From JACKCR01 sp041390305 (lineage in GTDB: Bacteria > Eisenbacteria > RBG-16-71-46 > CAIMUX01), in assembly GCA_041390305.1 (NCBI GenBank), contig JAWKQE010000018.1, positions 80,304 through 144,303 on the forward strand: a stretch of DNA of 64,000 nt, read 5' to 3'. Positions 8,617 to 17,689 of the stretch are shown piece by piece (within the stretch, counting starts at the first letter, position 1; every line of letters starts with the position of its first letter). The notes beneath the pieces are model-generated. The model was given only the letters and a program-made list of their open reading frames with translations, was not told the origin of the DNA and ran no database searches. Both the position numbers and the translations under genes were made by a program.

Positions 8617-9168
8617 TCAGATGGCGAGGAGAACGTAGACGATCGGGAGGAGGATGCCGAGGGCCATGAGGATGCCGCCCCTACCGGCGAGCCCCTTCCT
8701 TCCCTTGACGAGGAAGATCCCGGAGATCGCGAGCAGGATGAGGACGGCCGCGTAGGCGTCCGCGATCACGGTCCATGGGCCCTTACCCGTGTTGAGGTGC
8801 ATGAAGTTGAGTTCGTAGAACCAGGGACGCGGGGTCATCCCTTCGCGGACGGCCTGTCCGGTCACGAGGTCCACATCGATCGACGCACCCTCGAGGAACA
8901 CCTGGAGTTTCTCGGGACTCTCCCGCCACGTGTTCTTGATCGGCTCATCGAGCGCGAGACGCTCGAGGACGAGCTGGGTCACTTCGGGAGTGGGGCCCGT
9001 CCCCGGCGGTTCGATCTGCTGCACCGTTTCGGTCCGCTTGTAGTTCGCGTTCCAGTGGTGCGCATGGTTCACGGCGAGCCCACTGATCGCATAGACCAGG
9101 GTGAGGCCCACCGTGAAGTAGCCGAACTCGCGGTGTATCCAGCGACACACCGCGCGGAACGTCTTCAT
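8617..9168 (-). CDS. PepSY-associated transmembrane protein
   Basis: This 183-residue inner-membrane protein has the layout of short PepSY-TM proteins. An N-terminal helix follows the typical lead WIHREFGYFTVGLTLVYAIS and ends GLAVNH. A periplasmic PepSY-like part of about 90 residues comes next, including IDVDLVTGQAVREGMTPRP. Then come a His-containing segment (ELNFMHLNTGKGPW), a helix AAVLILLAISGIFLV and a last helix near the C-terminus. The start at 9168 is the first Met before the conserved helix, 8 bases after the stop of the DUF4920 gene, so the two form an operon. PepSY membrane proteins occur in electron-transfer and flavinylation loci. The substrate here is unknown. Confidence 0.82.
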   Translation of the reverse strand: MKTFRAVCRWIHREFGYFTVGLTLVYAISGLAVNHAHHWNANYKRTETVQQIEPPGTGPTPEVTQLVLERLALDEPIKNTWRESPEKLQVFLEGASIDVDLVTGQAVREGMTPRPWFYELNFMHLNTGKGPWTVIADAYAAVLILLAISGIFLVKGRKGLAGRGGILMALGILLPIVYVLLAI

Positions 9169-9176
9169 GGAGGTGG

Positions 9177-9770
9177 CTATCGGCCGGCTCCCTGAGAGTC
9201 TGCCTGATCGGCACCCGGGCGGGCCCAATCCGTACCGTCGCTCTGCTCCTTCTTCTCGACCGCAGCGGCAGGAACGACGACGGCGCCACTACCGGTGATC
9301 TGGTAGAGCGTCTTGCAGGAGGTCACCGAGTTCGGGTCGAAGTTCTCACCCTTCTGCTCGGCTTCGTAGGCACACATGGCCTTCGTCGTCTCGAGATCGA
9401 GCTTGTTCGCCGTCCAGACGCCTTCGGCCGTGATCACGTCGCCCTTGATTCCGACCGGGAAGACGATCTCGCCGTCCGTCACCTTGAGGCGGATGACTTC
9501 ACCTTCGGTGTCGGAGGAGATGTTGACCCAGCAGCCCCGGTGCGCGCAGACGTCCACCGCGACGCCCTGGACGCGGACGACCTTGCCGACGTAGGCGTCG
9601 GGGTTGGCCATGATCGTGCTGACCATGACGGTGTCGGCGACAGAGACGCCGGCGCCGTAGACCTTGGCCTTGCCGGTGTCCTTGCCGACCTCGGCCGGGC
9701 CCGCCTGCGCGTTCATGACGGCGGCTGCTCCGGCCAGTATCAGTGCCAATGTGACGACGAAGCCTCGCAT
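9177..9770 (-). CDS. DUF4920 exported protein
   Basis: This 197-residue protein has a clear signal peptide (GFVVTLALILAGAAAVMNAQA) after a good ribosome binding site, GGAGGG. The DUF4920 core is obvious: a strand region with YVGKVVRVQGVAVDVC, then the conserved AHRGCWVNI, and EVIRLKVTDGEIVFPVGIKG. The two cysteines around the HRGCW motif are candidates for metal binding or a disulfide. A Lys/Glu/Asp-rich tail of about 40 residues follows. It is the first gene of the unit with the PepSY protein. The family's role is not known; the OB-like fold and exported location suggest a redox or metal function, which is inference. Confidence 0.82.
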   Translation of the reverse strand: MRGFVVTLALILAGAAAVMNAQAGPAEVGKDTGKAKVYGAGVSVADTVMVSTIMANPDAYVGKVVRVQGVAVDVCAHRGCWVNISSDTEGEVIRLKVTDGEIVFPVGIKGDVITAEGVWTANKLDLETTKAMCAYEAEQKGENFDPNSVTSCKTLYQITGSGAVVVPAAAVEKKEQSDGTDWARPGADQADSQGAGR

Positions 9771-9905
9771 GTTCCCTCCCGGAAATCGTGTCCTCGAAGA
9801 TCTCTACAATGATGCGGAAGGGTACCAGGTTTCCGGATCCAATGGAGAATAGGGGAATCCCGAGAGAGCGGGCCCGTGCCTGGTTGACGGGGTAACTGGG
9901 AGGCC

Positions 9906-9937
9906 AGAAAGGGGATGCGCACTCCCGGCGCATCCCC
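9906..9937 (-). terminator. Rho-independent-type terminator
   Basis: GGGGATGCGC at 9911-9920 pairs perfectly with GCGCATCCCC at 9928-9937 across a 7-base loop. On the minus strand the hairpin is followed by TTTCT. It lies 15 bases after the stop of the frameshifted lactonase gene and should end its transcript. Confidence 0.75.
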
Positions 9938-9951
9938 CCGAGGTGGAACGG

Positions 9952-11128
9952 CTAGAGGGCCGCCATCCCGTTCGTGCCTTCCGGGAGTCCGCTGACTTCC
10001 CCCAGCGATTCGAGCGAGCCGTCGTTTCCGACCTCGAAGACGCCCAGCGTGTGGGTGCCGCCCTCGAGAACGTAGAGGTACCTCCCGCTCCGCGACTGCG
10101 CGACGTCGATCGGACGGCTGCCTTCTCCGGCGTCGCCCGTGCGGCCATCCTCGTCGAGGCGATCGAGGTCGCCGGACGGATGGACGCGGTAGCCGGTCAG
10201 GGAGCCGCTTCCGGTGTTCGTCGTGTAGGCGTAGCGACCGTTGCGGGTGACGATGAGCCAGCAGGCCGCGGTCTGGTCGGTGCCCACCGATCCGTCGACG
10301 AGCATGAGGTCACCTCCCGCATGGATCTCGTAGGACGACACCGCGCTCGCTCCTTCGGCGCCTCCAAAGGCTTCCGATACGTAGAGGATGCCCTGGTCAC
10401 TGAAGGAGAATCCGAACGGAGTCATTCCGTTGCTCATCTGCACGTTTGGCATGGAAGCCTGACCATCGTTGCCGACCGTATAGGTGGTGGATCGCGTTCG
10501 TCCCCTTCTCGGTAACGACGAGGTAGTCACCGTTCGGTGAGAACGAGACCTGGGCTGGGCCGACGTCATCGCCGCTCAGCATCCGCTCCGAGCCCGCGAT
10601 CGGCATGAGGTCGCCGTTCGGAGCGAGGTGGAACCCCTGGATGTTGTTCGGCACACCTGCGTTGAGTACGTAGACGAGATTCCCATGCGCAGTGACGCTG
10701 ATCGGCTGCGTTCCTCCGCTCGGTTCGGTGTCCATCAGCTCCAGTTGTCCACGCCGCACCCGGAAGACGGAGACGTCGTCACTTCCGGCGTTCACCGCGA
10801 AGAGCCACTGTCCGCTCGGTGAGAGCGAGATTCCGGACTGGTTTCCGAGGCCGCCTCCAGTTCCGAGACCGCCCGTCGCGACCCGCGCGACTTCCGCGAT
10901 CTGTCCATCCGAGGCGCGCGCATACTGGATGATCTCGTTTCCCTCGCTGCTGTTCGTTGCGGTGAAGACGCTCCCGAGTCCGGGAACGATCGAGCCGGCG
11001 TCGCCGAACGCCGAGGTCTGAGCCTCTCCATCCGCAATCGGACTCACCGTGTCTGCCGACTGGCACCCCACCATGGCGCCGAATGCGAACAGTCCTGCGG
11101 CCGTCGTCTTCCAAACGTGCTTGTTCAT
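9952..11128 (-). pseudogene. Lactonase-type beta-propeller lipoprotein, frameshifted
   Basis: Two overlapping frames together encode one 7-bladed propeller of the 6-phosphogluconolactonase-like (YVTN/lactonase) family. The first part starts at ATG 11128 after the strong site GGAGGAG, has a lipoprotein-like signal ending AMVGC, and carries blades with NQSGISLSPSGQWLFAVNAG and FSPNGDYLVVTEKGTNAI. The second part resumes in another frame with TYTVGNDGQASMPNV and MTPFGFSFSDQGILYVSEAF, and ends normally at 9952. The break is in the GGTGGTGG stretch at about 10483-10490, where one extra base accounts for it. Removing it restores NAIH-TYTV in register. It may be a sequencing error in a simple repeat or a recent mutation. 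Apart from that, every blade is present and the total length is normal. Confidence 0.85.
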
Positions 11129-11685
11129 CTCTCCTCCGTGAAGGACGTAGAGGTCCTGCGTCGTTTCTCGCGTGTCGGGCATCCATGTGCGCGTTTGGCA
11201 CGCGTTGTCGATGTGGTGGTCTCGGTCGCGTACTCGGCTGAGATCCGAGACCGGCGGTGTTCGCTGCTCCCCCGAGTTCCCTTGCCGTGTGGAGTAACTG
11301 ATGGCTCCGGCAGCGTGACCAGGATCCCGAGGTTTCGGTTCCTACCTCGCGCGGGGGGGGAGCTTGGAAATGCCAGCTTCGCTGTTGGAACTGGTATCGT
11401 CAGTGGAAGGAGACCCCGAGTGCTCTGCATATCGCGGAACGTCTTGCAGCTCGGTGGCTTCTCGTTTCTGCCCTGCCAGACTCCCGGTCGAGCGGCTCGG
11501 GTGGATCGACCCAGGGACCGTGGTCGATGGCTCTGCGGGGGCCGTCCCAGGACGCCTCTGGGTAAGGTCCCCGCAGGCCCCACGAAACTGCGGTCCGTGC
11601 GGGATGTCCGAAATGCTATTCTCAGTCACGGATTGGGCAGCTCTTCTGCCTACTCATCCCACGCAGCACCACCTCGGGAGGCACC
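11129..11685. other. Divergent intergenic region, no gene seen
   Basis: These 557 bases lie between the lactonase gene (minus) and the haloperoxidase-like gene (plus). I see no frame with a start signal and codon pattern that supports a gene, and no strong palindrome. It should hold the two divergent promoters and long leaders. Confidence 0.5.
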
Positions 11686-13278
11686 ATGCCGAAGCGTGTC
11701 CTTTTGTTGGCGTCCCTCTTCTCGGTCCTTGCCTTCGGAACCGCCGAGGCCGCGGACATCGTGGATGGATGGACCCAGACATACTGCGAAACCGTCCGCT
11801 CACTCATCCAAACGATCGGTGCCCCGTGCCGGACCAGCCGCTCCGCTGCGATGATGTACCTCTCGATGCAGGACGCGGTGAACAGCATCACGCACGAGTA
11901 CGAGCCCTACATCCTCGACTACGCTGCATCGCCCGCCGCATCGAAGGAGGCAGCGGCGACCACTGCAGCCTACGAAGTCATGATGGGCGTGTATCCGACT
12001 CGTGCCTACCTCTTCAATCCGCGCTACGAAGCGGACCTCGCCGCGATCCCCGACGGACCGGAGAAGGAGGAGGGCATCCTCGTTGGACAGGCCGTCGCTG
12101 CGGCCATGCTCGAGCTCCGGACCAACGACGGTACGGAACTCGTCGTCGACTACGAGCCGGTGATGGAGCCGGGACACTGGCGTCCCACCTGGCCCGAGTA
12201 CCGTCCGGCCAAGGATCCGGGATATGGCAGGGTCACGCCCTTCGGACTCGTCAGTGCGAATCAGTTCCCACGCGAGGATCCGCCCGCGCTCGACTCCGTC
12301 GAGTACGCGGAGAACTTCGAGGAAGTCCGCACGGTCGGGGAGCGGCAGGCCAACATGGAATCGACGCTCGAGTACGAGATCGGATGGTTCTGGGCCAATG
12401 ACCAGGACGGGACCTACAAGGCGACCGGACAGATGTTCCTCATGGCCCGGTCGGTCGCCGACGCGGCCGGGCTCGAGTTCGAGGACCGCGTACATTTCTT
12501 CGCGGTCTTTGCACTGGCCACCGCCGACGCCGCGATCTCGAGCTGGTACTCGAAATACGAAACGGACTGGGACATGTGGCGTCCGATCACCGGGATTCGT
12601 GAAGCGGACACCGATGGCAACGACCTCACGGTTGCGCATCCGGACTGGGTTCCGGTCTCGTATGTCTCGCCGAACTTTCCCGGACACGTTTCCGGACACG
12701 CGACCTTCGCCGGCGCCGCCGCTCAGGTCTGTCGTCGTTACTTGGGCACCGACGAGCTGGAGTTCGTGGTTCCGACCTCGGATCCGCACCTCACGGTTGG
12801 CTGGACCCGCACGATGCAGTCGTTCAGCCAGGTCGAACAGGAAGACGGGGACAGCCGTGTCTACATCGGAGTGCACTGGCCGTTCGAGTGTGACGGGGGT
12901 GTGGTCCTGGGTCGCCAGGTGGGAGACTGGACCTTCGACAACTACCTGCGCCCGCTCGCGCCTGCGCCCGCGTCTGTCGAGAACCTCACGCCTGTGTTGC
13001 GTCTCGACCCGATCTATCCGAACCCTACTCCCGCGGGTGCGACGCTCCGTTTCGCTTCCGCGACGAGTGGCCAGCTCGACGTAGCCGTCTACGACGCCCG
13101 CGGACGCCAGGTCTCCACGCTCGGACGTACGATCGAGTCCGGAACGGCTGAGATCTCCTGGGACGGGAGAGGGGACGACGGGCGTCCCGTCGCGACCGGG
13201 GTCTATTTCATCCGGCCGACCCTCGAGGGGAAGCCCGTAGAATTGGACGGTTCTGGCCGTCTCGTAGTCGTTCGTTGA
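11686..13278 (+). CDS. Vanadium-dependent haloperoxidase/PAP2-like secreted protein
   Basis: This 530-residue protein has a signal peptide (VLLLASLFSVLAFGTAEA) and a clean ribosome binding site (GGGAGG). The three parts of the vanadate/phosphate pocket of the haloperoxidase-PAP2 superfamily are visible: KYETDWDMWRPITG near 290, the GHVSGHATF segment near 335 with the catalytic His, and SRVYIGVHWPFECDGG near 389. The size and single-domain layout fit bacterial vanadium chloroperoxidase-like proteins better than small phosphatases. The product may oxidise halides with hydrogen peroxide, but family members of unknown activity are common. Residues 445-530 form the C-terminal sorting module (YPNPTPAGATLRF, VAVYDARGRQVSTL, WDGRGDDGRPVATGVYF). 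It is followed after 55 bases by the CRTAC1-type gene on the same strand. Confidence 0.85.
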   Translation: MPKRVLLLASLFSVLAFGTAEAADIVDGWTQTYCETVRSLIQTIGAPCRTSRSAAMMYLSMQDAVNSITHEYEPYILDYAASPAASKEAAATTAAYEVMMGVYPTRAYLFNPRYEADLAAIPDGPEKEEGILVGQAVAAAMLELRTNDGTELVVDYEPVMEPGHWRPTWPEYRPAKDPGYGRVTPFGLVSANQFPREDPPALDSVEYAENFEEVRTVGERQANMESTLEYEIGWFWANDQDGTYKATGQMFLMARSVADAAGLEFEDRVHFFAVFALATADAAISSWYSKYETDWDMWRPITGIREADTDGNDLTVAHPDWVPVSYVSPNFPGHVSGHATFAGAAAQVCRRYLGTDELEFVVPTSDPHLTVGWTRTMQSFSQVEQEDGDSRVYIGVHWPFECDGGVVLGRQVGDWTFDNYLRPLAPAPASVENLTPVLRLDPIYPNPTPAGATLRFASATSGQLDVAVYDARGRQVSTLGRTIESGTAEISWDGRGDDGRPVATGVYFIRPTLEGKPVELDGSGRLVVVR

Positions 13279-13333
13279 CGAGCCGAGGCAGCAAGCCCTG
13301 ACATCTCGTCGTCACTCCAAGGAGGCTCCTGCA

Positions 13334-15142
13334 ATGAAACTGGCTCTGACTCGCATATCGGCGACGGCTCTCTCACTCGGTCCTTCGCTCGCGTTGTTCT
13401 GCACGCCGGCGCAGGCCATGGACACGTTCTTCGACGTTACCGCGGCGGCGGGGATCGAGATCTACACGAACGCTGGCTGGGGAAGTGGTGTCGCGTGGGC
13501 GGACTTCGACAACGACGGTGACCTCGACCTCTTCATGGTCGACGGACCAGGCGATCCGGCCAGGGTCTGGCGCAACGACGGAGGTGGGAGCTTCACCGAC
13601 GTCGCGGCGGCCGTCGGCATCGTCGACACCGGCTGGGGGAAGGCCTTCGTCCCTGCCGACTACGACAACGACGGTGACGTCGACGTCCTCATGACGAACT
13701 ACGACACCCAGCAGACGAACCGACTCTGGCGGAACGACGGCGGTACGTTCACCGACGTCACCGTCGGATCCGGCTTCGACTGGGCGGATCAGGCGACGGG
13801 CGCGTGCTGGGCGGACTTCGACGGCGATCGCGACCTCGACTGCTACATCACGACGTACGGGTTCACCCATCGGAACCGTTTCATGCGGAACGACGGGAAC
13901 GATCAATTCACCGATATCGCCCAGTCGCTCGTCATGCAGGACCAGACCGGTTGGGGCTATCAGCCGGGTTGGTTCGATTACGACAACGACGGGGATCTCG
14001 ATCTCTACGTCGGCAACGACAACTTCTTTGGTGGCACCGGGAACAAGCTCTATCGGAACGAAGGGAACGGGACGTTCACCGACGTGTCGGTGGCGAGCGG
14101 TGCGAACCTCGCCATGAGTTCGATGGGACTCGGGATCGGCGACTACGACAACGATGGCGACCTCGATGTCTACATCTCGAACATCCACACCGGGAACAAG
14201 CTCCTCCGTAACAACGGCGACGGTACGTTCACCGAGTCGGCGGTCGGCGCGGGGGTCAGTGTCTACCAGATCTGCTGGGGCGTGGACTTTCTCGACATGG
14301 ACCACGACACCTACCTCGACATCTACGCCTGCGCGTTCGGCGAGAGCATGCTCGATCCCACGGGTACGGAGAACTGGATCTTCCACAACAACGGAGACGG
14401 GACGTTCACCGACATCTCCGTCCAGTCCGGTGCGGACAATGCCGGGATCTCCTACTGCTCAGCCTGGGGCGACTATGATGAGGACGGGGATCTCGACATC
14501 GTCATGACGAACTGGTGGGACGGTGATCCCGAGGATCTGCCCTGCGCGCTCTACCAGAACGACCACATCCCGGTTGGCGGCTCGGCGACGGACTGGCTCC
14601 AGATCGATCTCGTCGGCACGGTCTCGAACCGCGACGCGATCGGCGCGCGGGTCCAGATCACCACGAGCGAAGGAACCTACATCCGCGAGAAGCAGTCCGG
14701 AACGTCCTACCTGTCCTCGGCCCAGCCGGCGCTCCACTTCGGACTGGGAACGGCTACGGAAGTGCAGACACTGGTCGTGAACTGGCCGTCGGGCGGAACG
14801 AGCACGCTCACGAACGTAGCGGGTGGACAGAAGATCCAGATCGTGGAGCCGGGCGAAGATCCCTCCAGTGTCGTTCCGGTCGGCGCACAGGGGCTCGGTC
14901 TCGAGAGCCAGCCCAATCCGTTCCGTGACGGGGTTCGGTTTGCGCTCATCGGTAGTGACAGGGACGTCGAGTTCCAGATCTTCGATGCCGAGGGCCGTGC
15001 GGTTCGTCGGCTCGGTGCCGGCACTACGGTGTGGGACGGCCAGGACGCGCTCGGCAACTCCGTCCCGGCAGGGATCTACTGGGTGAAGGCAACGCGCGGC
15101 GGTGAAGTCGTGGCTTCCGACCGGATCGTTCGCGTTCGCTGA
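13334..15142 (+). CDS. CRTAC1-type FG-GAP/ASPIC repeat protein
   Basis: This 602-residue secreted protein starts after the perfect site AAGGAGG. After the signal peptide comes a beta-propeller of FG-GAP/VCBS repeats (about 45-410), each with a calcium-binding loop such as DFDNDGDLDLF, DYDNDGDVDVL or DYDEDGDLDIV followed by NDGGGTFTDV-like strands. An ASPIC/UnbV domain follows (about 430-510; AIGARVQITTSEG, LHFGLGTATEV, VNWPSGGTSTL). The C-terminal sorting module is at 525-602 (QPNPFRDGVRF, WDGQDALGNSVPAGIYW). It is probably cell-surface or secreted and needs calcium for folding. A binding or adhesive role is inferred. A terminator follows at 15200. Confidence 0.93.
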   Translation: MKLALTRISATALSLGPSLALFCTPAQAMDTFFDVTAAAGIEIYTNAGWGSGVAWADFDNDGDLDLFMVDGPGDPARVWRNDGGGSFTDVAAAVGIVDTGWGKAFVPADYDNDGDVDVLMTNYDTQQTNRLWRNDGGTFTDVTVGSGFDWADQATGACWADFDGDRDLDCYITTYGFTHRNRFMRNDGNDQFTDIAQSLVMQDQTGWGYQPGWFDYDNDGDLDLYVGNDNFFGGTGNKLYRNEGNGTFTDVSVASGANLAMSSMGLGIGDYDNDGDLDVYISNIHTGNKLLRNNGDGTFTESAVGAGVSVYQICWGVDFLDMDHDTYLDIYACAFGESMLDPTGTENWIFHNNGDGTFTDISVQSGADNAGISYCSAWGDYDEDGDLDIVMTNWWDGDPEDLPCALYQNDHIPVGGSATDWLQIDLVGTVSNRDAIGARVQITTSEGTYIREKQSGTSYLSSAQPALHFGLGTATEVQTLVVNWPSGGTSTLTNVAGGQKIQIVEPGEDPSSVVPVGAQGLGLESQPNPFRDGVRFALIGSDRDVEFQIFDAEGRAVRRLGAGTTVWDGQDALGNSVPAGIYWVKATRGGEVVASDRIVRVR

Positions 15143-15199
15143 GATCGATGGCGGCGGGTGGTCACACCCCAGCCTCTCTACTCATGGGGTGAACGTAAG

Positions 15200-15230
15200 G
15201 CGCCGCTCGGACTCCCGGGCGGCGCTTTCC
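15200..15230 (+). terminator. Rho-independent-type terminator
   Basis: GCGCCGCTCGG at 15200-15210 pairs with CCGGGCGGCGC at 15215-15225 (one G-U pair, 4-base loop), followed by TTTCC. It is placed 57 bases after the CRTAC1-type gene. The histidine kinase gene ends 20 bases further on from the other direction and may share the hairpin. Confidence 0.7.
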
Positions 15231-15249
15231 CGTCGATCGCGCGTGTGAC

Positions 15250-17175
15250 TCATGTCGACTCGCGTACGTACGGCAACCTCAGGGTGAAGCGACACCCTCG
15301 GTCCGCATCGATTGGGCTGTCGAGGTCGAGGGTGCCACCGGCTCTGGCCGCGAACCGACGGGCCAACGTCAGTCCCATCCCAGTTCCGGCGGTACTTCTC
15401 GGTCCCACACTCCGGAAGAGCTGGAACACGCGCACGTGATGCTTCGGAAGGATGCCCGGGCCGTCGTCCTCGATCTCGAGTTTCAGGCGAGGGGGGGCGA
15501 TGGACACGCGCACACAGACCTTGGCTTCGTCTCTGTCGTGGTGGCGGACGGCATTCGTGAGGAGGTTCCTCAGGATGTGGACGAAGGCGATCCGTGGGAC
15601 GACGACGCGCGGACCGGGAATCGCGGAAAGGTCGGTATCGACCGTGAGGATCCGGCCTGGGGGGGAGCTTTGCAGGATCTCTCTCGCCAACTGCTCGATC
15701 TCGGGCCCGAGCTCGATCGGCTCGGGGGCCTGCTCCTCGGTTCCAGCGCGCGCGTAGGCGAGTAGTCCGTTCAACATCTCGTCCATGCCTGCGGCCCGAT
15801 CGCGAATCTGCAAGAGGCGAGGGGCGACCTGCTTCCACACGTCTTCCGGGAGGTCCTCTTCGAGAAACAGGACCAGGTTGGAGATGCCCCGGATCGGCGT
15901 ACGGAGGTCGTGGCTCGCGGTGTAGGCGAACTCATCGAGGGCCTCGAGGCTGTGTTCGAGCTGCTGGTTCGTTTCCTCCAGTGCGATGCGGGCTTCTTCT
16001 TCCTGCGTCACGTCTCTCACTGTGGCGACGTACCCGGTCGAGGAGCTGCCATCGAGTTCGAGAGGGGACGTGCGGGTGTCACCGATGAAGGTGGTTCCGT
16101 CCCGGCGCATGTACTTCACGCGACTGGACTCCAACGCGGGCGAGGAGGCACGTTGGGAGTGAGCTCGACCTCGGGTGTCGAAGGTCCTTGGGTCTGCGTA
16201 GAGGACGCGCGCGGACTCTCCCACGATCTCTTCGCTCTTCCACCCGAAGAGTTCCTCGGCCGCCGGGTTGAGCTCCCGAATTCTCCGGTGCACGTCCTCG
16301 ATCACGATCGCGTCCGCGGCGAACTGAAAGATCCTCAGTCGAAGGGCGCCTTCCGCCGCTGCCCGCCGTTCGATCTCCTGGATCTCCGTCACATCGGTCA
16401 ACACGGCGCGTGACCGGAGAAACTCCCCTCCGGGACCCCGTTCGGAAGTCGCCGAGACGAGGATCTTCCGCACGGAACCATCCGCACGTACCCAGTCGAG
16501 GGGAACCTCCGCAACCGAACCTTCCCGGAAGAGTCGGGGCATCACCTCCTCCTTTGCCCTACGTCGGCTCTCCTCCACCAGGAAGTCGGTGACGTGCCGT
16601 CCTACGACTTCCTCACGCGCGTAACCGAAGTGACGGAGCCAGAGATCACTCACGAACTCGACGATCCCGTACCGGTCGATGGCGTGGAGCAGGGCCGGAG
16701 TGGCCTCGTACAGTCCCCGCAGGGTCTGCTCCGCACGCTTCAGCTGGGTGAGGTCCCGGTGGATGCCGAGCATCCGCACCGGCCGGCCTGTCTCGTCCCG
16801 GATCGCGATCCCCAGACATCGAATCCACTTGGTCTCTCCGGTTCGGCTCCTGAAGCGGACGACCTGGTCGTAGGGATGACTCGGGTTCTGACAGTGCTTC
16901 TCGAAGTTCTCGATCGCGGTTCCAAGGTCCTCTTCGAAGATCCGGGTCTGCCACCAGGTGGATGAGTGCTCGACCTTGTGGTCCTCGAATCCCAGCACCT
17001 CCTTCAGTCGTGGGCTCAGCCACTCGTGCAGAGGCTGCTCCAGGTCCCAGTACCAGATCCCATCGAGCAACCCACCTTCCAGGGGCTCGAGGAGGGAATC
17101 CGGGCTTTGACGGATGAACTCGTAGAGTTCCTGGAGTAGGTAGTGCGGGGTTGCGTCTCTCAGTGGAGCCGGCAT
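15250..17175 (-). CDS. Three-PAS sensor histidine kinase
   Basis: This 641-residue protein is a soluble sensor kinase without membrane helices. Three PAS domains are seen at about 25-140, 150-270 and 275-395, the last with INPAAEELFGW-type sequence (here LNPAAEELFGWKSEEIVGE). The HisKA dimerisation domain follows, with the phospho-acceptor His in ASHDLRTPIRG near 421. Then comes the HATPase domain with the N box (LRNLLTNAVRHH), EDDGPGI and GTGMGLTLARRF. The start is decided by the ribosome binding site: GAGGAGG abuts an ATG at 17181 but is 6 bases before the ATG at 17175, so 17175 is preferred. The layout is like phytochrome-type light, oxygen or redox sensing kinases, but no cofactor-binding residue is evident. 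No response regulator gene is adjacent, so it is an orphan. Confidence 0.92.
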   Translation of the reverse strand: MPAPLRDATPHYLLQELYEFIRQSPDSLLEPLEGGLLDGIWYWDLEQPLHEWLSPRLKEVLGFEDHKVEHSSTWWQTRIFEEDLGTAIENFEKHCQNPSHPYDQVVRFRSRTGETKWIRCLGIAIRDETGRPVRMLGIHRDLTQLKRAEQTLRGLYEATPALLHAIDRYGIVEFVSDLWLRHFGYAREEVVGRHVTDFLVEESRRRAKEEVMPRLFREGSVAEVPLDWVRADGSVRKILVSATSERGPGGEFLRSRAVLTDVTEIQEIERRAAAEGALRLRIFQFAADAIVIEDVHRRIRELNPAAEELFGWKSEEIVGESARVLYADPRTFDTRGRAHSQRASSPALESSRVKYMRRDGTTFIGDTRTSPLELDGSSSTGYVATVRDVTQEEEARIALEETNQQLEHSLEALDEFAYTASHDLRTPIRGISNLVLFLEEDLPEDVWKQVAPRLLQIRDRAAGMDEMLNGLLAYARAGTEEQAPEPIELGPEIEQLAREILQSSPPGRILTVDTDLSAIPGPRVVVPRIAFVHILRNLLTNAVRHHDRDEAKVCVRVSIAPPRLKLEIEDDGPGILPKHHVRVFQLFRSVGPRSTAGTGMGLTLARRFAARAGGTLDLDSPIDADRGCRFTLRLPYVREST

Positions 17176-17689
17176 CGTCATCCTCCTCGAAGGGACAGGG
17201 TCTCTTCGTTCGCGGAACCGGTGATCGTCGTGTAGACCGGATGCGGGAGGAGCCGAGCAAGGTTGTGCCAACTCGAGTGTCCGACGGAGGTCGTTCGTGG
17301 CTGGCGCGTGCCGACCGATGACCCTTGGTGAACTGAGGAGACTAGCACCAACGGCGGGGGAAAGTCATGCTCATCAGAGGCAGTACTAGTGGCAGATCGT
17401 CTCCATGGCTCGACAGGGCGAGGTGCCGGAGTCGACGACAAGGAGAGGAGTATGATCGGTCCACGCCGCGGTGTACGGTGTCTCCAGTTCGGCAGGCTGA
17501 ACTAACACTGGCTCGACGTGGAGACCCATCAATGGGTCTCCAGCGCAGTTCCCATCGAGGTTCCGGATCCAGGCCGGGGCATCGAAGCAATCGTCGGCGC
17601 CCAGGCGGACTCGTCTGGCCGGAACTGCCGCCGAGCGCGTGACGTTCGCGCGACGGGTCGAGCCGGGAACCCTCGACCTCCAGTGCGCG
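17176..17689. other. Intergenic region with one palindrome
   Basis: These 514 bases lie between the start of the histidine kinase gene and the end of the decarboxylase operon, both on the minus strand. They hold the kinase promoter and the operon end. I see no supportable gene. The only structure is the palindrome at 17519-17542. Confidence 0.5.
17519..17542. repeat. 11-base palindrome
   Basis: TGGAGACCCAT and ATGGGTCTCCA form a perfect 11-base inverted repeat separated by only CA. No T-run follows on either strand, so a terminator is not well supported. An operator or a processing hairpin for the histidine kinase leader is possible. Confidence 0.5.
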
